A DNA stretch of 64,000 bases from Palaemon carinicauda (Eukaryota; Arthropoda; Malacostraca; Decapoda; Palaemonidae): positions 27,692,406 through 27,756,405 of the forward strand of contig NC_090759.1 in the NCBI RefSeq assembly GCF_036898095.1. The letters are read 5' to 3'. Shown here one piece after another: positions 25,901-39,100 of the stretch. A program made the position numbers and the translations under genes. Position 1 is the first letter of the stretch; every line of letters begins with the position of its first letter. Below the pieces are notes generated by a model. That model saw nothing but the letters and a program-made list of their open reading frames with translations. It made no database searches and had not been told where the DNA came from.

Positions 25901-28900
25901 GTACGTCAGAGTGTGAATGAAGGTTGCAAAGTGTTGGGGGCAGTTAAGGGAGTAGTAAAAAATAGAGGGTTGGGCATGAATGTAAAGAGAGTTCTATATG
26001 AGAAAGTGATTGTACCAACTGTGATGTATGGATCGGAGTTGTGGGGAATGAAAGTGATGGAGAGACAGAAATTGAATGTGTTTGAGATGAAGTGTCTAAG
26101 GAGTATGGCTGGTGTATCTCGAGTAGATAGGGTTAGGAACGAAGTGGTGAGAGTGAGAACGGGTGTAAGAAATGAGTTAGCAGCTAGAGTGGATATGAAT
26201 GTGTTGAGGTGGTTTGGCCATGTTGAGAGAATGGAAAATGGATGTCTGCTAAAGAAGGTGATGAATGCAAGAGTTGATGGGAGAAGTACTAGAGGAAGGC
26301 CAAGGTTTGGGTGGATGGATGGAGTGAAGGAAGCTCTGGGTGATAGGAGGATAGATGTGAGCGAGGCAAGAGAGCGTGCTAGAAATAGGAATGAATGGCG
26401 AGCGATTGTGACGCAGTTCCGGTAGGCCCTGCTGCTGCCTCCGATGCCTTAGATGACCGCGGAGGTAGCAGCAGTAGGGGATTCAGCATTATGAAGCTTC
26501 ATCTGTGGTGGATAATGTGGGAGGGTGGGCTGTGACACCCTAGCAGTACCAGTTGAACTTGGTTGAGTCCCTTGTTAGGCTGGGAGGAACGTAGAGAGTA
26601 GAGGTCCCCTTCTTGTTTTTGTTTCTTTGTTGATGTCGGCTACCCCCCAAAATTGGGGGAAGTGCCATGGTATATGTATGTATGTATGTACAAAGGCAGA
26701 GTTCACTATTACTGGAACAACTGCATCAACTATAGAAATGAAGGGAATATCCCTTGCTTAAAGTTTGTAATATAAACTCTACATGGTTTGATGATGGCCC
26801 CAACAGTGACCTCTGAATTTACTTTGCCACTGACAATAGATAACTTCCAAGCATGATGTGACTGTCTGAGAAGCCTCCTAAATAAAAGCAGGAACACACA
26901 ATCCAAGGTACACAAAAGAAACTTGCGAACCATCCATGCTAAAGACAAAGAGCTGTCAGAATCATACTTGTATTCAGCAACCCTCACAGCTTGTCTAGTA
27001 CCTAATATATCAAACGCAAATCACAGCAATTAAGCTCTCTAACACTGGGTCCAGATGAGCAAAACAAAATGAAGAGATCTTGTTCAAAAACTGTGGCAAA
27101 GAGGTTCACCTGAAAAACGACCCATAATATTCCTAAAGTTTGGCAAACCATAGTGTCAAGAGACCAATCTGACGTGAAGATATAGACCTATTCAGTGCCT
27201 GTAATTGTATTTCAAGCCACCCTAGAAAATACTTTACTACAGGACTGAGGACTCTTGTCCCTTTGTCCACCTCAGGTCAAGTGAATATGCTCCTTCTTTC
27301 TTACACGATTGAAAGGTAACTCAGATCAAGCATCCTTTAAGCCTGAGGTATGCCATAGCTTGTCCAATACGAGGCAACTTCAAGATAATGTACAATCTAA
27401 TCTCTTTCTCATTACTTGAAACTCCATAACTAAGGCAACCTTGGCTGTGACAGTCATCCAAAAAAATTATCTTGTATAGAAGCCTACGTGTGCCAGACTG
27501 CAACAGAAGATCCCTCATAAGCTACTCAAAATTTAATAGTTGGCATTCAATAAGTGGGGCCAAGGCTTAACACCACTTTGCAAGGTATAATTGAAGGGAA
27601 CAAAGCCATACTTGGCTTTTGGACCCAATTTCTCTAATGACATCAAATGACTGAGGACACCCTACCATGAATTGGCAGTCGGCCATTAATTCCTCTAGAT
27701 ATACTGAGTAAACATTGCAATTATTTTTTTTTACTATTATAAGAAGGCCAAAACAATGCTCTTCTGCCAACAATCTTATGTAGAGAAGTCTGTACCAACA
27801 ATGGCAGACAATATAATTTCTTCCAATTGGTCTTGAGGCACAAAAACAGATCTGTACACGATAAACACTAAATCGAGAAATCTTGGTGGGATCCTCATTT
27901 CCTTCAAGGGTGAGACACTTGACAAATACTGAGGTAGACACAGTAGCTTGAATAACTGGAGACACTACAGGAAATCTGGTTATCCAAAGGCATCTGGTCA
28001 AAGCCAGAGGAAGAAGGATGGATCAAGAGGGACACCACCACCTCATAGAACAATAATCACAGTCATCACTCAAGGAGTGCAGGACAAATTAACAAGATGA
28101 CACTGAGCTAATTCATAAGTAGCTCTATAGCATTGATAATTTCTTTCTCCAAACACCTGAAGAGCATTTGAGGAAAAACTTGAACAAGACTTCAGAATAT
28201 ATAGGTAAGGGTTGGAAAGACCTTCAATCCAAAAACCATCCAAGCCAGTGCTGAACATTGTAATCAACCAGACAAGATACAGGTGCTAAATTTCATACCA
28301 CAATAGGGCAACGACAGGTCCATGTCTGCAGTAGTAGCAGCAGCAGCCATGGACACTGTCAACAAAGTAAGATGAGTAATGACACATAACAGCCCAGTTA
28401 CTGTAAGGGAAGGATTCATACCTTGGATTTAGAACACTTTTAGGAGCTGAATGCAGGTAAAAGGAAGAGACTTGTATTATTATTAATATTACTAGCTAAG
28501 CTACAACCCTATTTGGAAAACCAAGATGCTATACGTGCAAGGGCTCCATAGGTAAAAAAAAGCCCAATGAGGATAGGAAATAAACACTACAAAAGTAGTA
28601 TAATGAAATTAAAATATTTTTAGAACAGTAACAATATTAAAATAGATCTTTCATATATAAACTAAAAGAGGAATTGAAATACGATAGAATAGTGTGCCCC
28701 AGTGTACCCTTAAGCAGGAATGCATCAAAGATAAGGCCACCACAACAAACATGGGCAGAATGTATGTTAACAAACTGACACAAGGTATTCAATACCCTAA
28801 ATTTTATAACATCACTACACAACATACAAAATCAGAACCAATAGCAGTTGCAGTCTGCAAAACACAGAAAATCAAGTGAAAGAAATTGTATTTAAATTAT

Positions 28901-30105
28901 TAGATGTTTAGAAGTGTTATACAAAATTACAAAAGTATCACATTGGAAAAAAAAATTATATAATTGTATGAACAGGCTAGGTTAAATGACTTAGAATTTT
29001 GATCAACTTCAGTAACTAAAATAAAAAATATTAACCCCAATGGGGGAATGGGAGAAAACTACCAACAATTACCCAAAATGTAAGCCATGCAGGCAGACCA
29101 CCAGGTAAAATTACAAACTAAATGTGAATGAGACATTAAAATAAAGTGATAGGAATGAATGACTTGCAACGTGACTGTAACTGAAAACAACAATGTCAAC
29201 TAAACATCCAGCAGAGCAGAGAGAAAAGTAAGTCGCTTCAGTAGGCAGGAAGTATCAGAGTGAAAATCTGGATTGTGTCTGTTGAGGCTAAAACTACCTT
29301 AATCACAAAATTATATACTTATTTGTGTCTGTTGAGGCTAAAATTATAATATTAATTGGGTTGCATGAAACAAAATTATATTATTGGGTAGTCAGAGATT
29401 AGTCTTGGAACAATTTCCTTATGATCACATAAATATCACAAATTTTAAGTAATTTGTATTTTTCCTAACAGTACTTAACATAAGCTGCCCCTACACGACG
29501 AACACAGAGGAGAAGGGTAGGAAAGGGTATAGAATGAACACAATGGGTCCACGTGAGACACAAAGGGTCGCATTGGGTAAGGAGAGAGCGTCGAGATGTT
29601 ATCGCGACGCGACCAGAGAACTTACTAGAGATCGAGACCTGAGCAAGCATGCTCTCTGACCCGGGGTTAGCCTCAGGGCATGTATCACTCCACCTGAGGT
29701 TACCCCTCATAGAAAACGGGACTAGGGTAAACTACACAAAACTCTGGTCGGTTGGGAGGAGATCCCAGATACTCCTAAGAAAGTAGTTCGAGGTAAGTAC
29801 TCCGTGTTGGAACAAACTGAAATTCCAACAATGAATATTTTGTCTTTTACAAGTAGTCTTATTGATTAAAATTACAGACATGAGTCTTTTTGTAGTTTAT
29901 TTATGACATATTTGTTTTTGATGTTGTTAATAGTTTATATATGACATGTCTGTTTTGACGTTGTTACTTATTTCAGAATGATTTATTGTTAATTTGTTCT
30001 CTTCATTTATTTATTTCCTTATTTCCTTTCCTCACTGGGCTAATTTTCCCTGTTGGAGCCCCTGGGCTTATAGCATCTTGCTTTTCCAACTAGGGTTGTA
30101 GCTTG

Positions 30106-30163
<58 letters not shown>

Positions 30164-33100
30164 GGACATTGACAATGTGTGCCCTAATGGAATTTCTATA
30201 ATCCCGTTGACAAATATCTAAGAGTAAGTTCATTCCCAATAATAAATTCAACATGGGAAAAGATATTAGTGACGACACCTTAATATGTGCACTCTCATTT
30301 TAAGTTAATCATCTACGATCATTCATAAATTAATTATTTGCAAGGAAACCTAGAACAAGTAAAATATCTTGTTCTAATTATGATTCTAGATGCACAAAAG
30401 ATTTTCTTTAGTTTTATAAGAATATAGAAGTCATTAAGGAGGGCATATATTAAGCGTCTTTTTAATGTTAGTGGGTGTCTTATCTACTGGTAACACATAC
30501 ACACACCTCAAAACTATATGAAATGAGATTAGTTTTTTATCTTACCTGACCAAACTTGAATGCTGAAGCAGTAGTGTCGCCCCGAGAAAAGTTGAATGCA
30601 TTTGCCACTGCAGCAGCCTGACCAAAATCATAGCCTGCAGCTGACTTCTTGGGACCTTGTCCAAATGCAAACGCCGATGTTGAATTATTGCTACCAAATG
30701 CAGCTGTACCACTAAATGCAGGTGCTGCTGCTGCATTACCAAATGAGGGAGCTGGGGCTGTGGCAGCTGGCACAGGATTATTATTGTGACCAAACTGGAA
30801 AGGTGTCCCAACATTACATGTTGGTGCTGGTGCTCCAAAGGCTGGGGTAGATGTAGGGGATGGTCCAAATGCTGTCAAGGTATTTTCTTTGCTCCCAAAA
30901 GTGAAGAGTTGGGGAGCTTTGGAGTTAACATTATTATTGGTTAAGGTGCTTGAAGACCCAAAGGCTAACTTTTTGGAAGGCTCCTCACTGTCTGCTGACT
31001 CGGTTTTAGAGCCAAAGGTAAACGATGGCACTCGTGCTGAAGACTTGGCTTCGTCATTGACTGGAGAAAATGGAAAGGTAGGTAAAGCATTTGACTTCGT
31101 AACTTCTGGTCCAATTGTAAAGCTATTACCTGTGATAGAGGTGGATTCTCCTGTTTTATTTCCAAAGATAAGAGATGGAGCTGACACTTTTGAACTTCCA
31201 AAGGTAGGAGTAATGTTCTTTGATTCTCCATCATTATGCAATGAGGACAAGGCATTATTAAAAACTGGGAGCTTGGTGACACTGTCCCCCTCCGGTTTTT
31301 CTATTTTATTTCCAAACGTGAATATACTGGTAGAGGCGTCCTTCGGTTTAAGAACATCTGCCACACTCCCAGACTTCAATTCTGAAGCTGGTTTAATTTC
31401 AGAAGAACTACTTTTTTCATCGTTATCATTTTTCCGCTTCAACCCTGCCCCAAAAGAAAATGGTGTATCCGAACTACCCACTTTAAAATTAAAACCCGAT
31501 TTGGTGGCATTTTCCGAATCAGACTTGTTTTCTGTTAACTTATTTGATGAAAAATTAAAATTTGGAACTTTCCTATCAGTTTCTTTCGTTTTGTCAGTGG
31601 ACTTCACTCCAAATGTAAAACCACTACTACTACTACTGCTGCTACTAAAACCCTCAGATTTTTCTTTATTAGACTTGTCACTTGCAACACCTTTTGAACT
31701 CTCAGTCAAAGCACTTTTATTAACCTCCTCACTCACACCAAATTTAAACCCGCCACTTACTTTGCTATTACTTTCGTTCGTATTTTTGGCACTCACCCCA
31801 AAACTGAACCCACTAGATTTAACCTCTGACTGTGAGTTACTAACACCAAACTTAAAAGTAGAACTTGTGGAAGAGTCATTTGTATTTACACCAAACCTGA
31901 AGTTACCTGTTATAGCTTGGGACACAGCCACAGCACCTGGCTTAGGAGTTTCACAAGATATACATTTACTAGCGTCACTGTTATTACGGACTAAACACGT
32001 GGCACATTCCCATTCACCTTTCGCTTTGGCAAACATGGAGCCAAACCCTAAATTAGTTTTTTCCTCTTTGTTCTCTAAAACTTTGCTACTATTGTCTTGT
32101 GATGAAAGTTCACTTTTACTACCTGGTTTGGGGGTTTCACACGCAACACACTTATTACTTGTGTCTTTATTTCTTACCATACACATTTCACACTCCCATT
32201 CATTATCAGACTTTTTAAACGCATTACCCCACCCCCCGGCTATACTATTAAATGCAGGTGGCGGCTCCACCAATGCATTAACTATGTGACTACCAGTGTT
32301 TGAAACTGAATTAACTGCTGATTTAGGAGTCTCACAAGCTATACATTTTTCAGCCGTATTTTTATTTCTAATCATACACACACTACATTCCCATTCATCA
32401 CTGGATTTCATAAAAGAACTAAACCCTTGAAACACTTGGGAGGACTCTGTTTTCTTAGACACATTATTAATGGTACTACTTTGTTCTGCACCCAACCCTG
32501 AATTGTTTTCACCGTTCTTTGTTACAGAGGCATCTGCTGCCACAGATTGTGTATCTATGCTATTAAAAAAAGGCTTAACCGAAGAATTCTCTTTCATCGT
32601 CTTTTCCGGGGACATACTTTTTGGCTTAAGAATATCTAATATGCTTCCCTCCTTTAATTTTGATACACTGGAGGTCTTATCCTTTTTAATAACTTCTTTT
32701 AATTTAGGTGCAGACCCAGAGCTGCAATTAAATAGCAAGGGCATCGACGGAACAGCAAGAGCGGAAGAATCCAAGTCATTGACATTTTCATGGCCAACTG
32801 CTGCTGGGCTACTAAAGGTAAATACAGGCAGGCTTGTAGTAACATCAGAAGGGACTTTACTACCGCCATGCACAACTTCTGGAGATGCAAATTTAAATCC
32901 TCCTGAATTTGCAGCAGGACTATTACTAAGAGCTGAGGTAAAATCAATCTTCGGAAGTGATGACATTGTGAGGGTTACTGTTGGTAAGTTAAGATCTTCC
33001 GGAACATCATTGTCATCATCCTGCCGATTGGATGTCCTGCCACTGTTGACCACTTTACTTTTTACTTTCCCACCTACTTTCTTGGAGCCACTGCAAGAGA

Positions 33101-36100
33101 GATCAATCATTTAAAATTACCCACAAGAGGTAAAGAACCTTTGAAAGTCTAACACCCTATTTCAGACTTACATGTACGCAAGTAAATCCACCAAGGAGGC
33201 GGCGATAATTTCCCCTATCTTCAAGTAAGCTAATATACTATTCAATGCAAGACCTGTTTTACTATTTCATGATGGACATCAAAGTCTTATCATTAAAAAT
33301 GAAATCTTGACATTTAGTTTGCAAAAGGTACAAAATCTCCCAATATTGGATAGGTACATATAATGGGCAAACATCAAAACATATATCAATGCCATTCTAA
33401 ACAAACTGTGCAAAACCTAATTTTCAAAATACTTTTACTAAGTAGTCAGCTTTAAGTATCTAAGTAATAATTAGATCTGTAGTACAGTATTAACGATAGT
33501 TTTATTTAAATGTTTATATAAACCTCTTCTTTTACATTATTAAACAAGCTTAAGGCAACAATTCTGCTGAAAACAAAACCATTTGGTTTAAATAGCTTGA
33601 GATTTTAGCTTGTTACATCTCACAAAAATGAAACTTCAAAATTGAAACTAATAATCAAACATGATTTCATAATTCAAGCCAAACATATTAACTAGTCGCA
33701 CTTACCTTGTGAATGCAGCAGTAACTTCAGGTGGCTTAGGAGCAAACTCAAATGTAGGAAGAGAGGCACCACTTTTGGTCATGGATTTCATATTGGCCGT
33801 TGCCTCCGTGACTGCTTTTGAAAACACAGATAGGAATTCAGTGTTGTCCTGCTGCTTATTAATATTTCCCTCACTAGTTGCCCCACCCTCTTCTAATCTA
33901 GATGTATCGGAACCTGAGGTGGGGGCAGCAGCAGCTGCTGCAGCAGTTGTAGCCATGACAAGCGGGCTGCTGTCCACAGCACTTGTAGATGAATTGCTTG
34001 TACTGGTGGTGATGGCAAAGTTGTCCGTAACAGTCACCTGTGATAGTTAAAAATATTCGACTTCAATTAAACATATCTTTACTGAATATCTTCAAGATTC
34101 GGTTATAAGCTTGGATTTTCTAAAATATTAAAGATGAATCAGTAATTTGGATGACCCTTCATATCAAAATATAAAATTCTCAACGATTTACCAAATAGTA
34201 TATGGGGAAAAAAAAAAAAATACAACGCTAAAAACTAAGAACAATCTATTCAAAACATTATAATTTGACATATTTTTCAGAGGCTTCTGTGGGATTCTAT
34301 GACTTCAAACCCAACTGAATATATGGAATAGTTGACTTTACCAAACCGTCAAATTATACCATATACTGACTCACACCACACTAAAGTTTCCTAAACATCA
34401 CACATAACCCTGTGAAAACCAAAATTAAAATATCACGGCCAACCTACACCCCCCCCCCTCCCACACACACAATTAAAAAGAAAAGAGCAAAATACTTGTT
34501 TTATGTAAGCATTAAGCTACAATACTGTAATATATAGGAATAAACAACCATGAAATCATGAACTTGTAGGAATTCACAAATACCTTTGCAGGTGTACTCT
34601 GCTTGTAAGTAGGAGGTCCAAGTGTTCTTGAAGGAGGTCGATGTCTGTGGTACACAGCTGTGTAACCTGATGTTGTATCTAAAAAACTTCCCCTCTGTCC
34701 AGGTACAGGAGTTGGTATACGCTTTGCGTCTGATATTGGGGTGGACATTTGTTCAAGACATTCGAGTATACGGCGAGCAGATCGACTCAGCCCTCCATCA
34801 TCAGGAGTTTGGGCAGGCTTTGGTTTCACCTGAACTCTTGGAGTCTGTGAATAAAATATATAAAGTTAAAATAATTTACTTAAAACATTAATGCACCACC
34901 TACATGTTAAACTATTTTTCATCCATGCCATGCATATCTTATTATCTACAAAAATCTGATTTTCTGTACGAAGGTGAATGAGTAAAATTTTTGTTTTGAT
35001 TATAAATATCATATTTAGGTGAATTCACAAAAAAAATATTCCCCTAATATCAATATATCAACATCAATAAAGTATTCTATTTTGGTTTCACAAGAAAAAA
35101 TAAACTATTTTAAGATCAGTTAAATAATGTCACATGAAGAGAGAGATGTCAATCTGTTACAGAAAACAAATTGTAAAAAGTTTGTACTTCTGGAACTCCA
35201 ACGATTCAGCTGCCAGATTAGGAGGATCATTCCACAATCTGGTCACAGCTGGAACAAAATTTCTAAAATAATGTATAGAATTGAGCCTTATGATGGAGAC
35301 AACAAGACTGTTAAACTTAATTGAATACCTAGCTGTACATTCTGGAAAGATCTGAATACAAAAGATGGTCAGAATTATGAACAATCTTATGTAATATTCA
35401 CAAAACTAACAACCTTAGATGCTGTAAATTTTTGTCGAACAAATCAAGACGAAAACATTAAAATATTTCCTATGAATACATGTCATTGAACTCTGAAAGC
35501 AGGACTGTTTATCTATGTATATGCTTGATAAGTTTCACATATAAGTTTTGTGATCCTAGTGTCCGACATATATCAAATTCAAGGTTTGCAATTTGAACCT
35601 CCATGGATTTTTCTTTCATTCCCCATCCCCAAATCTGTGCAATTGAATCCTAGGCATATCAATGCTTGTTAACATACATTAAAACTATACATTGTATTAC
35701 TTATTACTTCTCTGATGCATTCTTTAAAGCAGGAGTATGTGAATACCAATCAAGCATATTCATAGAGAATACTGTATCCCTAATTGTTATTGAAATTGCT
35801 ATAATATAATGGCATCAGGTGCTCCTCACCTGTGTTCGAACTTGTCTTCTTCTATAAGCTGAAGCACCACCAAACATAGTTTTCCCAGGATAAAATGGTG
35901 ACATCTTGAAGGATGAATCACTCAACACAGACTTTTCAAACTGAAAGGGAAAGGACAAATTAGGTCAACTGGATAATAACCAAATTTAAAATTAAAAGAA
36001 ATAAAAATAAGGTAATAAAAGCAGAGGTATGAAATGTACTAAGAAAACCATAACATATAACTAACCTTGTCCCAACCTATTGTGATTATTGTCAAGACCA

Positions 36101-39100
36101 ACTTGACTTTTTGAACCACGTTAAATTGTTTAGTATTTACTTACTTCAAAAAATATCACTCCTAATGATATAAGCCACAATATAATACAATATATAGAAC
36201 CACTAAATTTAATTACAAAAAGGAAAATATGATATTAAGTTCAAGAGTTCTGCTACATTAAAATTTCATATTTATAAATACAACAGCAAAGTTTCTTAAG
36301 TTTTCATAAGGAATTTGCAAGAATAGGATTCTATAAGTTGGTAAAAGCTTTTGAAAACTATATATGTATGAAATAGACAAAATCTAGGAACTGTAAAATA
36401 TTTAGCTAGTTAAAAAGAAAAAATTATCCAACAAATACTTTGAACATACCATGAGTGGTGATCCATATGCTGATATATTAAATCTTGGTCTTTTGCTTGC
36501 TAAGGCTGAAGGTTGAGGCTGACCGAGGGAAACATCACCGGAGTCACTAAATAACGACCTGTTGCTAACGCTTCCTTCGGCCCGCAAACTGGTTTGATCT
36601 GGAAACAAAAAATTACTATGCTTAATACCTGTTTGGCCAACAATATAAAGTGCATTGCCAAGGAAAACTATAAAACTACAAAAAAACTTAGGGATGTTCT
36701 GAAATGGCATCAAAACATATTACTAATAGGAAATTAAGAGAAATATCACTCCTTTTTTTTCTGGCCTGAGATATTCACAATAAAAATATAAAACACTAAC
36801 TAGATAGACCAATCATCATAATTCTGACCTTTCAGCAGGAGACTAAGATTAAAAAAATAGTAATCACGAAAAGTGTTTCCTGTAATAAAGACAAAAGGAG
36901 AATAGACCAGAATAATAAGCAAGCAAAAAGTGTATCAACTGTTTAAATAAGCCCTAGTGCACCGATGACTCGATTATTTCGCAGATACATTTGCTAAAAA
37001 TCGAGGCGTCATTCAAGGAAAATTAAATTTGCATTTGAGTAAGGGCAGGAGCTGGACCTAGTAAAAAATGTGTTCTGAAAACAGATAGGACCCACGCATG
37101 CATAGGACAAGGCAAGCAAATGTTAAGTACTTATTGAACATTCACCTTGTTTACAAGTGTCACGAGCTGTCATAAACTTTTTACTTAAGGCATACTGACT
37201 GTGATGAGGCAGTGCCCTTGCATTTTTATTATTAATGAAAATGATTTTTATCAAATTTACAAATAGAATAACAGATGAAGCATGTTTTCAGGTTATGTTT
37301 ATTGGTGAATTTCCAGCTATAAAAATTACCAAACTTGCACGTTGTTCCCCACCCAATAGAGAAACGAAAGGGTGTACCACGGTACGTGTGGATGCTTATA
37401 AATAGTTTATTTAAATATTGCATTGTTTATCTGTCTTGTCTATGTTTCCCTCATTTAATCTATAACACAAATTCTATTTTTACAGAAGATATAGCAGATT
37501 CAATACACACAGCAAATGCAGCTTTCTTTATGTTTTTTCTTTACTTATTCATTTGCTTACCTATAGACTGGTTGGGTGTATTCTCAAGTCAATCTCTAAA
37601 ATATGACAACTCGGTTTTTCTCGAGTCAATCTCTAAAATATGACAACTCGGTTTTACTCGCCGATAATCACCACTCTCATAAAATACACACACAAACGTG
37701 TGTGTGTATCGGTTTTTTATAGTGGTTGGCTGTGAACCAAGAGAACCCTGGGAGGGTAAACAAGTGACATATGCCAAGAACTAAAAATAAACTGTGATTG
37801 AAAGGTTGGGCTATGAATACTATTATTATTATTATTACTGGCTGAGCTACAGCTCTTGTTGAAAAAGCAGGATGCTATAAGCACAAGGGCTCCAAAAAGG
37901 AATAATACCCCCGTGAGTTAAGGAATAATGAACAATTAAAACATTTGAAGAACAGTAACAAAATTAAAACATCTTTTATATTATCATTATTATTACTGGC
38001 TAAACTACAACCCTAGGGCTCCAACAGGGAAAAATAGCCCAATGAGGAAAGAAACTAAGGAAATAAACGATATAAGTAATAAAAATTGAAATGAAATATT
38101 TTAAAGACATTAACATTAAAACAGATATTTGATATAGAAACTATTAGAATTGACTGCATACCTAGTATTACAAAATGGATGGAACTGTCCAGGAAGATCT
38201 GAATGTAAAGGATGGTCAGAATTATAAAAAAAATCTTATGCAACAGGCATAATGAACTAATTGAATGAGGGTGCCAGAGATTAATATCTAGATCAGGAAT
38301 AACAAATTTAATAGACCATAAGTTCTTGTCCAACAAATTAAGATGAGAATCAGCAGCTGAAGACCACACAGAACATTACTCAAAACAAGGTAAAATGAAA
38401 GAATTAAGTTTTGAGACTTTCACAATAAACCAATTTTTTGTGCAATTGAAGAAGACACAGACCTAATGTTTAAATTTGAGTTTTGTTGGGATTCAACTTC
38501 ATACCCCATAATTTGCACCATGCACTAATTTTAGCTAGATCGCTATTAAGGGATTCAGCAATCCCAGATCTACATTCAGATGGAATTGATGCATAGAGAG
38601 TAGCATCATCTGCATATGCAACAAGCTTGTTTTCTAGAACAAAACATGTCATGTGTATATAGTATGAAAAGTAATGGTCCAAGAACACTACCCTGTGGAA
38701 CACCAGATATCACATTCCTACACTCACTACGGTGCCCATCGACAACTCTTTGCGATCTATTACTTAGAAATTCAATAGTGATGTTAACCCTTTTACCCCC
38801 AAAGGACGTACTGGTACGTTTCACAAAACCCATCCCTTTACCCCCATGGACGTACCGGTACGTCCTTGCTAAAAAATGCTATAAAAATTATTTTTTTCAT
38901 ATTTCTGATAATTTTTTGAAAAAATCAGGCATTTTCCAAGAGAATGAGACCAACCTGACCTCTCTATGACAAAAATTAAGGCTGTTAGAGCAATTTAAAA
39001 AAATATACTGCAAAATGAGCTGGGAAAAAAATAACCCCCTGGGGGTTAAGGGTTGGAAATTTCCAAAGAGCCTGGGGGTAAAAGGGTTAAGAAACAACCC

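Noticed and set aside
27567..28001. 144-codon minus frame in NUP153 intron 9
   Set aside because: Cys-rich with no motif. Including it as an exon would need splice sites I do not see and would separate FG repeats that join in frame without it.
30889..32289. 466-codon open frame on the plus strand, Leu-rich
   Set aside because: Lies entirely antisense to NUP153 exon 9. Composition is the mirror of Ser/Phe/Lys-rich codons, with no independent motif.
32470..33114. 214-codon plus-strand frame
   Set aside because: Also antisense to exon 9.
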